Below are positions 27,478 to 36,152 of a DNA stretch of 64,000 nucleotides, piece after piece. Each line of letters opens with the position of its first letter. The first letter of the stretch is position 1. Position numbers and translations under genes: made by a program. The stretch lies in contig NZ_SOSI01000006.1 in assembly GCF_029760855.1 (NCBI RefSeq), positions 124,001 through 188,000 of the forward strand. The letters are read 5' to 3'. This DNA comes from Erythrobacter litoralis (GTDB lineage Bacteria > Pseudomonadota > Alphaproteobacteria > Sphingomonadales > Sphingomonadaceae). The notes under the pieces are model-generated. The model was not told the origin of the DNA. It saw only the letters and a program-made list of their open reading frames with translations, and made no database searches.

Positions 27478-27517
27478 CCTGATGAGGGCATCGGGACACG
27501 CCCTCTGCCGGATCAGG
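27478..27517 (-). promoter_or_regulatory. Leader hairpin covering the Shine-Dalgarno of the Strawberry-notch gene
   Basis: Minus strand: CCTGAT (27,512-27,517) pairs with ATCAGG (27,478-27,483) and GAGGGC pairs with GCCCTC inside it, with a 6-base bulge and a 10-base loop. The ATCAGGAGG Shine-Dalgarno is in the 3' arm. Confidence 0.72.
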
Positions 27518-27539
27518 AATTCGAGAAGCCCTCTCTCCT

Positions 27540-28448
27540 CTACGGCGCCGCCTTGCGGCGCAGCCATGCTGTCAGTTCATCGTTCCAGTCGGTGTCGTGG
27601 GAGGAAGGCTTGCGCACATGGATCGTCCGGCCTTCTTGTTCGTAGGCAGCCAGGCCACGCGACGCAGCCAGCTCGCCGCCAGCGTCATGATCGACGAAGA
27701 GATGGAGTTCAGTCACGCTCTCGGGCACGCCGACGAGGCCGAAGCGCTCATTGCCCAATGTCGCCCAGGCGGGAATACCGGTAAGAGCGTAGGCCGACAT
27801 CGCGCTCTCGATGCCTTCGGCAAGGCCGAGCTTGCCGGAGACCGGAGTGAAGAGCCGGACGGCAGCCTCATCGAGCGCGCCGAGCGCCCGCTTCGGCTTG
27901 TCGAAGCCGGCCTTGGCATTGCCCGAAAGGAACGTGCGATGGACGGCAATCGGCCCCTTGTCGAGGCTGACTGCCGCGATCATGGCGGGCAGAAAGCGGG
28001 TGCGCCCTTTCGGGCCAAGAGGCGTTCTTGGATGAAAGCGGAGCGCAGAAGATGCGGCGAGGATGCCGCGGCTCTCAAGATATGCCTTGGCCGGACTGGC
28101 ACGCAGCGGCTGTGCTTCGCGCCAGATCCTCAGCGCTGCCGCCGAGGGTTTGCGCATTCTGCTCGCCTCGGGATCCTCACTGATCGCAGAACCTGAAAAT
28201 AGCGAGGTTGCGTCGACACCTTCACGCGCCAAAGCAGCCAGCACGCTCTGCTGATCGCATCCCGCGAAACAATGGAAGAGGATTGCCTGTCGGCCGAGCG
28301 ACACTCCGAGTGAAGGCGTGCGGTCATCATGCGCAGGGCAGCAGGCCATGCCCTTGGTGCCGGACCATTTGCCCCCTCGCGATTCGCAAATGCGGCGCGC
28401 CATGTCCTCCAGGGAAGACCGTGATTGGGTGGACAGTGGAAGGGACAT
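27540..28448 (-). CDS. Toprim-domain primase-like protein with CHC2 zinc finger
   Basis: 302 residues from the ATG at 28448. The N-terminal CHC2-type zinc ribbon is visible (MACCPAHDDRTPSLGV and LFHCFAGCDQ). The C-terminal toprim region has KLGLAEGIESAMSAY (acidic Glu) and ELHLFVDHDAGGELAA (DxD). These two modules are the zinc and catalytic elements of DnaG-like primases and of plasmid primases. No helicase domain is fused. It probably primes the transferred strand or element replication. It lies 75 bases upstream of the Strawberry-notch gene on the same strand. Confidence 0.88.
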   Translation of the reverse strand: MSLPLSTQSRSSLEDMARRICESRGGKWSGTKGMACCPAHDDRTPSLGVSLGRQAILFHCFAGCDQQSVLAALAREGVDATSLFSGSAISEDPEASRMRKPSAAALRIWREAQPLRASPAKAYLESRGILAASSALRFHPRTPLGPKGRTRFLPAMIAAVSLDKGPIAVHRTFLSGNAKAGFDKPKRALGALDEAAVRLFTPVSGKLGLAEGIESAMSAYALTGIPAWATLGNERFGLVGVPESVTELHLFVDHDAGGELAASRGLAAYEQEGRTIHVRKPSSHDTDWNDELTAWLRRKAAP

Positions 28449-28587
28449 GGCGGCTCCATTGCGGTTCAATTGCCCCTGCCGAACGCATCCCTCCCCTCTG
28501 CAGCAGGCCAACGTCAAACCGTTTTCCTACAGCCTTTGTTCCATTTATGTTCTCATGCGATTCGTACCCAGATACGAGGCGAACACG

Positions 28588-29175
28588 ATGAGAATATTCC
28601 AATTGGCTGTTATCGCGTACGCATTAGTCGCGTGCAGCTCCAGCAGTTTGCAGGCGCAGGAATTCCAGGTATTCGATCATGGTCTCGGCCAGAGCGAAAT
28701 GCCCCGGACTTCGTTAGAGGACAATTGGTCGTCACAGACTTCTGATGGAGCTGCTGCCCCCCAATCGTCTCCGCGCCGTTCATTCAAGGAAGCGCTTTAC
28801 GAGCCGCTCATCAGGCAAGCGGAAGTACGCTATCAACTTCCTCCTCGTCTGCTGCAGGCGCTCGTCTGGCAGGAGTCGCGCTTCGACCCGATGGCAATAA
28901 GTTCAGCAGGAGCGGCAGGGCTTGCACAGTTGATGCCGGCAACCGCTCGTGAACTGGGCGTCGGCAACAGGCATGACCCAGGCCAGAGTATCGACGGCGG
29001 AGCCCGCTATCTTAGGCAAATGCTCGACCGTTTCGGGGCAATTCACCTTGCTCTGGCAGCCTACAATGCGGGACCCGGAGCGGTCAGTCGGGCGGGCGGA
29101 ATTCCCAAAAATCGTGAAACCCCGGGCTATGTTCGCAGCGTTCTCGCGCGATGGATGGCATACAGCGCAACATGA
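28588..29175 (+). CDS. Lytic transglycosylase, VirB1-like
   Basis: 195 residues with an N-terminal hydrophobic segment ending CSSSSLQAQ, a signal peptide or lipoprotein-like export signal. The Slt domain has LVWQESRFDPMAISSAGA with the catalytic Glu, GLAQLMPATA, and AAYNAGPGAV. It opens peptidoglycan locally for assembly of the conjugation apparatus. I chose the ATG at 28588 because GAGG lies just upstream; a longer form would begin inside the divergent gene. It forms an ATGA-overlapping pair with the next small gene. Together they are the only plus-strand genes at this end of the element. Confidence 0.9.
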   Translation: MRIFQLAVIAYALVACSSSSLQAQEFQVFDHGLGQSEMPRTSLEDNWSSQTSDGAAAPQSSPRRSFKEALYEPLIRQAEVRYQLPPRLLQALVWQESRFDPMAISSAGAAGLAQLMPATARELGVGNRHDPGQSIDGGARYLRQMLDRFGAIHLALAAYNAGPGAVSRAGGIPKNRETPGYVRSVLARWMAYSAT

Positions 29176-29375
29176 ATACGAATCGGATACGGATCAGCGG
29201 GCGCCTTGAGCTCGTGCCACGAGGAATGGCGATTATCACAGATGCGGGTGACCATTGGGTTCTTGAAGATTTCGAGCCATCCAATGACGACATCGGTTTC
29301 GATGTCACTGCCGAAGGCGTAATCGTTGGCCTTGATCGGCTTCGAGTAGAGTGGCTGGGACAGGTGCCGGCCTAG
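29172..29375 (+). CDS. DUF5818-like small protein
   Basis: 67 residues; its ATG overlaps the stop of the transglycosylase gene (ATGA). The sequence GRLELVPRGMAIITDAGDHWVLEDFEP with a beta-rich pattern resembles the DUF5818 family found near integrases of sphingomonad elements. The function is unknown. It ends 8 bases before the end of the convergent integrase gene. Confidence 0.65.
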   Translation: MNTNRIRISGRLELVPRGMAIITDAGDHWVLEDFEPSNDDIGFDVTAEGVIVGLDRLRVEWLGQVPA

Positions 29376-29383
29376 CCATTCGA

Positions 29384-30637
29384 CTAGGCGGCGCGAAGTA
29401 CTGCAAGCTTGCCACGATCGCTCCGCTGTTGATCGAGGAAGTCTGCCCAGTCCTGAAGCATCAAACGCCTCGGTGCGAGGTATTCGGCTGCATTGTAAGC
29501 GCCGCGAACTTCGTTTTCCTCGCTGTGGGCAAGCTGTAGCTCAACCCAATCTGAGTTGTATCGGCGCATCCAGATGGGTGGCTGGCCAACCTCAACCAAT
29601 TGTTCATTGGCCCAAGTGCTAGCGAGGCCCCTGAACCCATGCACCGTTTGCCTGCCGTGATATCCGAGCCGATAGAGTCCGTAGATCATCGTGTTTTCGG
29701 ATATCGGTTGCTTCGGCTTCTGGCCGGGGAACAGGTACTCGCCATTGGCAGTCGCGATCAGGTCTCGAACTAAGTCGGTCGCCTGACGAGAAAGAGGGAC
29801 GATGTGCTCGCGTCGCATCTTCATTCGTTCAGCGGCAACCCGCCAAACCGGGGCATCGCTGTCCAGACCTTCAAACTCCTGCTTGGTAGCGAAGCGAAGC
29901 TCCTTGGTACGGACCCAGGTCAGGAGAGCAAATTTAAGAGCCGCTCTGGTGATCTCGGAGCGCCTCTCGACTTCTTCTTCATATCGATCGATCTTCGTCA
30001 GTAGGTCTGGAAGTTCGGCCAAAGGCAGCTTGGACATATGCCGAACACGGGGTCGTGGTTTCAATGCTCCGCGCAAGTGAGCGGTGGGATCCGTCTCGCA
30101 CATGCCGCTGGCTATAGCGAATTGGAAGACTTGGCCGATTCCCTGCTTGGCGCGCCGACTGATATCGAGCGCTCCACGTTCCTCGATCTTTCGAATGACC
30201 TTCAGAACTTCCGGTGGAGTGATCTCATGCATCATCATCTCGCCCAAGACAGGCAGGACATCCCGCTCAAGGCGTGACCACACCCTGCTGGCATGAGCCG
30301 GGTCAAGACTGCTCTCGCGATTCCTATGCCACATGGAGGCGACGGACCTGAAGGTTCTTTCTTCTTCGAAATCACGTCCTGGTTTGTGGACCATGGGATC
30401 GGTGCCCTGCGCCAATGTCGCCTTCGCAAGCTTCTTGAGTTCTCGTGCCGCCGCGATGCCAATGTCAGGGTACGGGCCAAACGAGAGAAGCTTCTCCTTG
30501 CCGCTGAAACGATATTTCATGCGCCATAACTTCGAGCCATTTTGCTGGACCAGCAGGAACAAACCCTCCCCGTCAGCCAGCTTGTACGGACGATCGGAAG
30601 CCTTCGCCTTTTTGATTTGAATCTCGCTCAGGGCCAT
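29384..30637 (-). CDS. int: P4-type tyrosine integrase
   Basis: 417 residues. The N-terminal DUF4102 arm-binding domain is clear (SEIQIKKAKASDRPYKLADGEG). The catalytic domain has VRTKELR (first Arg), HGFRGLASTW (HxxR), and LAHSEENEVRGAYNAAEYL with the nucleophile Tyr. All key residues are present, so the enzyme should be active. It reads away from the tRNA-Met gene, into the element, which is the usual layout for an element inserted into a tRNA 3' end. The upstream region has repeats of GGGGGTAT and of ATGCAAGCGGA that may be regulatory or arm sites. Confidence 0.95.
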   Translation of the reverse strand: MALSEIQIKKAKASDRPYKLADGEGLFLLVQQNGSKLWRMKYRFSGKEKLLSFGPYPDIGIAAARELKKLAKATLAQGTDPMVHKPGRDFEEERTFRSVASMWHRNRESSLDPAHASRVWSRLERDVLPVLGEMMMHEITPPEVLKVIRKIEERGALDISRRAKQGIGQVFQFAIASGMCETDPTAHLRGALKPRPRVRHMSKLPLAELPDLLTKIDRYEEEVERRSEITRAALKFALLTWVRTKELRFATKQEFEGLDSDAPVWRVAAERMKMRREHIVPLSRQATDLVRDLIATANGEYLFPGQKPKQPISENTMIYGLYRLGYHGRQTVHGFRGLASTWANEQLVEVGQPPIWMRRYNSDWVELQLAHSEENEVRGAYNAAEYLAPRRLMLQDWADFLDQQRSDRGKLAVLRAA

Positions 30638-30692
30638 TGGGGGTATCGCTCCTTTTCAGTACCCCCCGGAAATACCCCCAAAATACCCCCAC
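30638..30692. promoter_or_regulatory. Repeated GGGGGTAT-type motifs at the integrase start
   Basis: One GGGGGTAT and several inverted copies (AATACCCCC, AATACCCCC and a weaker GTACCCCCC) are packed in 55 bases just upstream of the integrase start. They could bind an excisionase or repressor of integrase expression. Confidence 0.45.
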
Positions 30693-30701
30693 ACCAAATC
30701 C

Positions 30702-30810
30702 GGCTTCAAGCGAATGCAAGCGGACACATGCGGACGCGAATCACGCAGAAGCTTTTGAATTTATTTGATTTTGCGGATGCAAGCGGATGCATGCGAACCC
30801 ATGCGGATTC
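30702..30810. repeat. Imperfect direct repeats, candidate integrase arm sites
   Basis: ATGCAAGCGGA occurs at 30,714-30,724 and again at 30,777-30,787, each followed by ATGCGGA-type sequence. They lie between integrase and the tRNA 3' end, where arm-type sites are expected. Confidence 0.55.
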
Positions 30811-30815
30811 GAGAA

Positions 30816-30840
30816 TGGTAGCGGAGGAGGGACTTGAACC
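30816..30840. other. Putative attachment site (attR) in the 3' end of tRNA-Met
   Basis: The 3' portion of tRNA-Met (T-arm to CCA) abuts the integrase side. P4-type integrases recombine at such sites, leaving an intact tRNA on one side. The matching repeat at the other end was not found in the window. Exact core boundaries cannot be set without it. Confidence 0.6.
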
Positions 30841-30892
30841 CCCGACACGCGGATTATGATTCCGCTGCTCTAACCACCTGAGCTACTCCGCC
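30819..30892 (-). tRNA. tRNA-Met (CAT anticodon)
   Basis: Minus-strand cloverleaf with D-arm GTAGCTCAGGTGGTTAGAG, anticodon stem GCGGA/TCCGC with loop ATCATAA (anticodon CAT) and T-arm GTCGGGGGTTCAAGTCCC. The loop and stems fit an elongator tRNA-Met; a lysidine-type tRNA-Ile(CAT) cannot be excluded by eye. The first acceptor pair is G.T, the other six are Watson-Crick. CCA is encoded (30,816-30,818). It is the integration site of the element. Confidence 0.92.
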
Positions 30893-30977
30893 CCGAACAT
30901 GCACGGAGCATCGCCGAAAGGCACTGACGCCCCCGGCAGGCGGCGCGTTTAGGGCGGGCCGCCCGACCGGTCAACCG

Positions 30978-31496
30978 TCATTTGCCGCGAAAGGCGAAGT
31001 CGCGCACGAATTCCCACGGGCCGCCGCGATAGCGATAAAGCGAGAGGCCGGGAAAGGCGAATGACTGCTGGTCGATCGTGCCCGCAATCTGCGCCTGCAA
31101 GGCTTTGGCCTCCTTCGAGGAAACCTTGTTCTGGATGGTGACGTGCAGCCGCGGACGATGCTGGTCCTGTGCGGTCAGCATGCCATGAAAATGGTCGGCG
31201 ATCTCATCCCTGAGATCGAGCAATTGCGGGCTGCTTAGCTTAATCGCGGTGCCCCCGCCGAGCGGCATCAGGCCCTCGACGCGACCCTGCAAAGGCGCAA
31301 CCTCGCCGACTAGTCTCGCAAGATAGCTGCAGGCTTCCGGCTCGCATTGTCCTGGGATCGCGTGAAACAGCGTGACGTGCGCTTCTAGATAATTGCGCTC
31401 AGGCGGGAAGTGTTCGGTGCGCAGATCGGTGAACCGCCGATGCAGCTCCGGCGGCAGTTTGGCCGTCAGGATGAGGGGGGCATCGCTCCCGCTCAC
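30978..31496 (-). CDS. 2'-5' RNA ligase family (2H phosphoesterase) protein
   Basis: 172 residues with two H-x-T-x motifs, HVTLF at about 40 and HVTIQ at about 118, which form the catalytic pair of 2H phosphoesterases such as ThpR. These enzymes act on 2',3'-cyclic or 2',5'-linked phosphates in RNA. Its ATG overlaps the mltG stop by 4 bases, so it is the last gene of an acpP-fabF-mltG cluster. It is the first core chromosomal gene beyond the tRNA. The substrate is unknown. Confidence 0.88.
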   Translation of the reverse strand: MSGSDAPLILTAKLPPELHRRFTDLRTEHFPPERNYLEAHVTLFHAIPGQCEPEACSYLARLVGEVAPLQGRVEGLMPLGGGTAIKLSSPQLLDLRDEIADHFHGMLTAQDQHRPRLHVTIQNKVSSKEAKALQAQIAGTIDQQSFAFPGLSLYRYRGGPWEFVRDFAFRGK

Positions 31497-32461
31497 ATCT
31501 CGCCCCGTTCGCGGCGCAACTTGCGCCAGGCCGCAGCGTTGCGGTTGTGCTCGTCCAATGTCTCCGCGAACACATGCCCGCCGCTACCGTCCGCGACGTA
31601 ATAGAGCGCCTTGGTTTCTGCCGGATCGAGCACGGCGGCAATTGCCTCGCGGCCAGGATTGGTGATCGGTCCTGCCGGTAACCCGGCAATGGCGCGCGTA
31701 TTGTACGGGTTGGGGTCGCGCAGTTCAGAGACGCGGATGCGGCGGCCAAGCGGCTTTCCTTTGGTAATGGGATAGATCGTGGTCGCATCGGCGCCCAGCA
31801 TCATGCCGATACGGACACGGTTGGAAAGAGCGCCCGCAACCATTCGGCGTTCGCGCGGTACGCCGGTTTCCTTTTCCACGATCGAGGCGAGGATCACGGC
31901 TTCGCGCGGACTGTCGACCGCGGCAGAGGCATCACGCTTCTTCCATGCTTCGGCGAGGTAAGCGGTCATCGCGTCCTGCATCCGGGCGAGAACGGCCGCA
32001 CGGCTCTCGCCGCGCTCGAAATCATAGGTATCCGGCAGAATACTGCCTTCCGTGGGAACGTCGATCTGGCCGGTCAGCAGATCCTCGGCCATGAGTTTTT
32101 CGTAGACCAGGATCGAAGGCATGCCTTCGGGGATCGTCAGGAATCGGCGAATCACGTCCCCATGCTGAAACGTGTCCAGAATAGTCGCAGGGCTCGCTTC
32201 TGCAGGAAGGGCGAACTCGCCAGCCTTTACAGGATCGCTCGATCCGAGAATCTTAGCGCGCAGTAAGAAAGCGTCGGCCGATCCGATGAGCCCGTCTTCT
32301 TCAAGCATGTTGGCGACACTGGTAAGCGTGGAGCCCGAGCGTACGATAACCGTCGTATCCTCATCGATATCGGCGCTGCCCCACCATCCGGAGGCGAACC
32401 AAGCCGCACCGATCATCGCTATAACGGCGAAGGCCGCGACGACCGCCTTCGCCGCGCGCAT
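31493..32461 (-). CDS. mltG: Endolytic transglycosylase MltG
   Basis: 322 residues with a single N-terminal membrane segment (about 5-25), then a LysM-like part (VIVRSGSTLTSVANMLEEDG) and the YceG catalytic domain: ILASIVEKETG with the catalytic Glu, GADATTIYP, and NPYNTRAIAGLPAGPI. It cuts nascent glycan strands at the inner membrane and sets their length. It starts one base after the fabF stop and overlaps the 2H phosphoesterase gene. The acpP-fabF-mltG arrangement is a widespread neighbourhood. Confidence 0.95.
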   Translation of the reverse strand: MRAAKAVVAAFAVIAMIGAAWFASGWWGSADIDEDTTVIVRSGSTLTSVANMLEEDGLIGSADAFLLRAKILGSSDPVKAGEFALPAEASPATILDTFQHGDVIRRFLTIPEGMPSILVYEKLMAEDLLTGQIDVPTEGSILPDTYDFERGESRAAVLARMQDAMTAYLAEAWKKRDASAAVDSPREAVILASIVEKETGVPRERRMVAGALSNRVRIGMMLGADATTIYPITKGKPLGRRIRVSELRDPNPYNTRAIAGLPAGPITNPGREAIAAVLDPAETKALYYVADGSGGHVFAETLDEHNRNAAAWRKLRRERGEM

Positions 32462-32462
32462 A

Positions 32463-33722
32463 TCAGGCGACTTTCTTGACGATCAGGGATGCGTTGGTGC
32501 CACCGAAGCCGAAACTGTTGTTGAGCGCTGCCTCGACCTCACGCTTCTTGGCATTGTGCGGTACGAGGTCGACACCTTCGGTGCCTTCGTCCGGATCGTC
32601 GAGGTTGAGGGTCGGCGGCACGATCTGGTCGCGGATGGCTAGGATGCAGAAGATCGTCTCGACCGCCCCTGCCCCACCCAGCAAATGGCCGATTGCCGAT
32701 TTCGTGCTGCTCATGCTGGCACCGCACAAATCATCGCCCAGCACGCGCTTTACCGCGGCGAGCTCGATCGTGTCGGCCATGGTCGAGGTTCCGTGGGCGT
32801 TGACATAGTCGATGTCACACGCGTCCATTCCGGCCTTACGCAGCGCCATGCGCATCGCGAGTTCGGCACCCTTGCCTTCAGGATGCGGCGCAGTGACGTG
32901 ATAGGCATCGCCCGAGAGACCGTAGCCGACGACTTCGGCGTAGATCTTCGCGCCACGCGCTTTGGCGTGTTCGTATTCTTCCAGCACAACAACGCCAGCG
33001 CCCTCGCCCAGCACGAAGCCGTCGCGATTGCGATCATAGGGGCGGCTCGCCTTTTCGGGCGTGTCGTTCATGCTCATGTTGAGTGCACGGGCCTGCGCGA
33101 AGCCGGCCACGCCTAGAGGGTTGATGGTCGACTCGGCGCCGCCAGCTACCATGACGTCGGCATCGTCGTCCTTGATCATGCGGGCAGCGTCGCCGATCGC
33201 GTGCGCACCTGAAGAGCAGGCGGTGACAACGGCGTGGTTGGGGCCCATCAGCCCGTAACGGATGGAAATCTGCCCGCCGATCAAGTTAATCAGCCGCCCG
33301 TGAACGAAATGCGGGCTGACCCGGCTCGGGCCACGTTCGTGCAGGTTGATCGATTCTGATTCGATTCCCGGCAACCCACCGATGCCCGAACCGATGGTAA
33401 CGCCTGCGCGTTCTTTGAGCGCATCGTCCATCTCGTCGAGACCGGCATCCTCGAGCGCCTGGCCTGCCGCATCGAGGCCGAAGATGATCATCGGATCAAC
33501 TTGCCGCTGTATCTTGTGATCGATGCGCTTGTCGGGATCGAAGCCGTATTCGTGATCCTTACCCTTCACCTCGCAGGCGATCTTCGCCTTCTGGTCGCTC
33601 GCATCGAAGCGCGTGATCGGACCCGCCCCGCTCTTGCCGGCGAGGAGGTTCGACCACGTGGTTTCGACATCGGCACCCAGCGGGGTGACAAGGCCAAGTC
33701 CGGTTACGACCACACGACGCAT
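32463..33722 (-). CDS. fabF: Beta-ketoacyl-ACP synthase II
   Basis: 419 residues, complete thiolase-fold condensing enzyme. Catalytic Cys in VTACSSGAHAIGDA, catalytic histidines in NAHGTSTMADTIEL and KSAIGHLLGGAGAVE, and the C-terminal NNSFGFGGTNASL. It extends acyl-ACP by two carbons in type II fatty acid synthesis. It is 100 bases downstream of acpP with a terminator-like hairpin between. Confidence 0.97.
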   Translation of the reverse strand: MRRVVVTGLGLVTPLGADVETTWSNLLAGKSGAGPITRFDASDQKAKIACEVKGKDHEYGFDPDKRIDHKIQRQVDPMIIFGLDAAGQALEDAGLDEMDDALKERAGVTIGSGIGGLPGIESESINLHERGPSRVSPHFVHGRLINLIGGQISIRYGLMGPNHAVVTACSSGAHAIGDAARMIKDDDADVMVAGGAESTINPLGVAGFAQARALNMSMNDTPEKASRPYDRNRDGFVLGEGAGVVVLEEYEHAKARGAKIYAEVVGYGLSGDAYHVTAPHPEGKGAELAMRMALRKAGMDACDIDYVNAHGTSTMADTIELAAVKRVLGDDLCGASMSSTKSAIGHLLGGAGAVETIFCILAIRDQIVPPTLNLDDPDEGTEGVDLVPHNAKKREVEAALNNSFGFGGTNASLIVKKVA

Positions 33723-33737
33723 GAAAATCTCCGAGGA

Positions 33738-33781
33738 AAAAAGACGACAGGCCCGGCCCGCTAGTTAAGGGGTCGGGCCTG
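33738..33781 (-). terminator. Terminator or attenuator between acpP and fabF
   Basis: Minus strand: arms AGGCCCGACCC and GGGCCGGGCCT (one mismatch) with a 10-base loop, followed by GTCGTCTTTTTTCC. It probably lets acpP be expressed well above fabF. Confidence 0.8.
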
Positions 33782-33822
33782 CCGGATACCGCAGAAGCGG
33801 GTTTAAGAGCTACGGAAAAGCC

Positions 33823-34059
33823 TTAGCCCTTGTGCTCTTCGATATAGCGGGTCGCATCTCCGACGGTCGTGATCTTCTCGGCCGCATCGTCGGGGATTTC
33901 GACACCGAATTCCTCTTCGAAAGCCATCACGAGCTCGACGATGTCGAGGCTGTCGGCACCCAGATCGTCGATGAAGCTAGCATCCTGCGTGACCTTGTCG
34001 GCCTCGACACCCAGATGCTCCACAACAATCTTCTGCACGCGTTCGGCAGTTTCGCTCAT
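33823..34059 (-). CDS. acpP: Acyl carrier protein
   Basis: 78 residues, the standard length. The phosphopantetheine attachment Ser lies in [19 protein letters not shown]. It carries growing acyl chains for fatty acid synthesis. Upstream of fabF on the same strand, separated by a terminator hairpin. AAGAGAGGGAATGG upstream of the ATG supplies the Shine-Dalgarno. Confidence 0.98.
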   Translation of the reverse strand: MSETAERVQKIVVEHLGVEADKVTQDASFIDDLGADSLDIVELVMAFEEEFGVEIPDDAAEKITTVGDATRYIEEHKG

Positions 34060-34170
34060 TCCATTCCCTCTCTTGATGGGGTTAATTTGGCTTTCGCCCT
34101 AATGAACGGGGCGGCGCTGCGCAAGTCCGGTTAGGACGGCAGGCCGCGCACCCACGTTCGGCAGACACTT

Positions 34171-35988
34171 TTATTCGCCGATATTGTCCACGCGTGCCGC
34201 TTCCGGCGCTCCGGCCTTGGGCTGATCGACCGTGCGGATGCTGAGTTCGCGCAATTGCTTCGGGCTTACGATACTGGGCGCGCCCATCATCAGGTCCTGC
34301 GCGCGCTGGTTCATCGGGAAGGCAATCACTTCGCGAATGTTCGGCTCGTCGGCCAGCAACATTACGATCCGGTCGATGCCGGGGGCCGAACCGCCATGCG
34401 GCGGGGCGCCAAGCTTGAAGGCTTCGATCATGCCGGAGAAGTTCGCATCGACCTCCTCGCGCGAATAGCCGGCAATCTCGAACGCCTTGTACATTATGTC
34501 GGGCCGATGGTTACGGATCGCGCCGGAGGAGAGTTCATAACCGTTGCAGACGATGTCGTACTGCCACGCCTTGATTTCGAGCGGGTCCTGCGTTTCCAGC
34601 GCTTCCAGTTCGCCTTGCGGCATCGAGAACGGGTTGTGGCTGAAATCGACACGCTTCAGTTCCTCGTCGTATTCGAACATCGGGAAATCGACGATCCAGC
34701 AGAACTTGAAGCAGCCTCCCTCGACCAGTCCCAGTTCCTCGGCGACGCGGGTGCGCGCGGCTCCGGCCAGCTTGGCGGCGTCCTTCTCCTTGCCGGCGGC
34801 GAAGAACAAGCCGTCGTTCTCGCCAAGCCCGAGTTCGGCATAGAGCTTGTCCATGCCCTCGCCCCCGTGATTCTTGGCGATCGGCCCGCCAAATTCGCCG
34901 CCCTTGCGGGTGACGTAACCAAGGCCCGCGAAGCCCTCGCGGCGCGCCCACTCGTTCATGTCGTCGAAGAACTTGCGGCTTTTTTCGTGCGTGTTTGGCG
35001 CGGGGATCACGCGAACCCGGCCACCTCCGCCCACGATCTTTTCGAAAAGGCCGAAGCCGCTCGTCTCGAAATGCGAGGTGACGTCGCTGATCTCCAGCGG
35101 ATTGCGCAAGTCGGGCTTGTCGCTTCCGTATTTCAGCATCGCCTCAGCATAGGGAATGCGCGGAAATTCACCGGCAGGGGTCACGCTCTTGCCGTTCGCA
35201 AATTCCTCGAACACGCCCGCCAGCACCGGCTCGATCGTATTGAATACGTCTTCCTGCGTGACGAAGCTCATCTCGAAATCGAGCTGATAGAATTCCGGGC
35301 TGCGATCGGCGCGCAAATCTTCGTCGCGGAAACAGGGCGCGATCTGGAAGTAGCGGTCGAACCCGGCGACCATCAGCAGCTGCTTGAACATCTGCGGCGC
35401 CTGTGGAAGCGCGTAGAAACGGCCGGGATGAAGTCGGCTGGGCACAAGATAATCGCGCGCGCCTTCGGGGCTGGACGCACCGAGGATCGGGGTCTGGAAC
35501 TCGCTGAATCCCTGGTCGGTCATGCGGCGGCGCAGGCTCTGGATCACGTGGTTGCGCAGCATTATGTTCTTGTGAACCCGCTCGCGCCTGAGGTCGACGA
35601 AACGGTATTTGAGCCGAGTCTCTTCGGGATAGTCCTCCGCCGAATTGACGATCAGCGGCAGTTCGTCCGCACGGCTTTGTACCGCCGCGCTTCGGGCGAA
35701 CACCTCGATCTCGCCAGTGGGCAGGTTCGCATTGACTGTGCCTTCGCTCCGCGCCTTTACCTCGCCGTCAATCGTAACAACGCTTTCCAGCCGCAGCCCC
35801 TCGAGCAGCGAAAGCGCCTCACTGTCCTCGTCGGCTACGATCTGGGTAATGCCGTAATGATCGCGCAGGTCGACGAACAGCACGCCGCCATGGTCGCGCT
35901 TCTTGTGGACCCAGCCGGACAGGCGAACCGTGTCGCCGACATTTTCCTTGGTCAGGGCGGCGCAGGTATGGGTACGGTAGGCGTGCAT
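34171..35988 (-). CDS. aspS: Aspartyl-tRNA synthetase
   Basis: 605 residues from the ATG at 35988 ([12 protein letters not shown]). The N-terminal OB-fold anticodon-binding domain has [23 protein letters not shown]; class II motifs follow: [21 protein letters not shown] (motif 2 region start), [10 protein letters not shown], and [15 protein letters not shown] (motif 3, GxGxDR). The bacterial-type insertion domain is present. It charges tRNA-Asp; in alphaproteobacteria it may be non-discriminating. It is a single-gene unit ahead of acpP. Confidence 0.97.
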   Translation of the reverse strand: MHAYRTHTCAALTKENVGDTVRLSGWVHKKRDHGGVLFVDLRDHYGITQIVADEDSEALSLLEGLRLESVVTIDGEVKARSEGTVNANLPTGEIEVFARSAAVQSRADELPLIVNSAEDYPEETRLKYRFVDLRRERVHKNIMLRNHVIQSLRRRMTDQGFSEFQTPILGASSPEGARDYLVPSRLHPGRFYALPQAPQMFKQLLMVAGFDRYFQIAPCFRDEDLRADRSPEFYQLDFEMSFVTQEDVFNTIEPVLAGVFEEFANGKSVTPAGEFPRIPYAEAMLKYGSDKPDLRNPLEISDVTSHFETSGFGLFEKIVGGGGRVRVIPAPNTHEKSRKFFDDMNEWARREGFAGLGYVTRKGGEFGGPIAKNHGGEGMDKLYAELGLGENDGLFFAAGKEKDAAKLAGAARTRVAEELGLVEGGCFKFCWIVDFPMFEYDEELKRVDFSHNPFSMPQGELEALETQDPLEIKAWQYDIVCNGYELSSGAIRNHRPDIMYKAFEIAGYSREEVDANFSGMIEAFKLGAPPHGGSAPGIDRIVMLLADEPNIREVIAFPMNQRAQDLMMGAPSIVSPKQLRELSIRTVDQPKAGAPEAARVDNIGE

Positions 35989-36152
35989 CGAAAGACTTTC
36001 CAAATTGCGGGCTTTGGCGCTAGGGCGCCGACATCGTGTGCGAGGCGCTTCCCTAGCGATGAAACGCGCGCGCTAACAGGGCAAGGCCGGGGATTTGTCA
36101 AGATCGCACCGGCCGAGGGCGGCACTCCGCCCAGCAAGCAGAAAAGACACGT

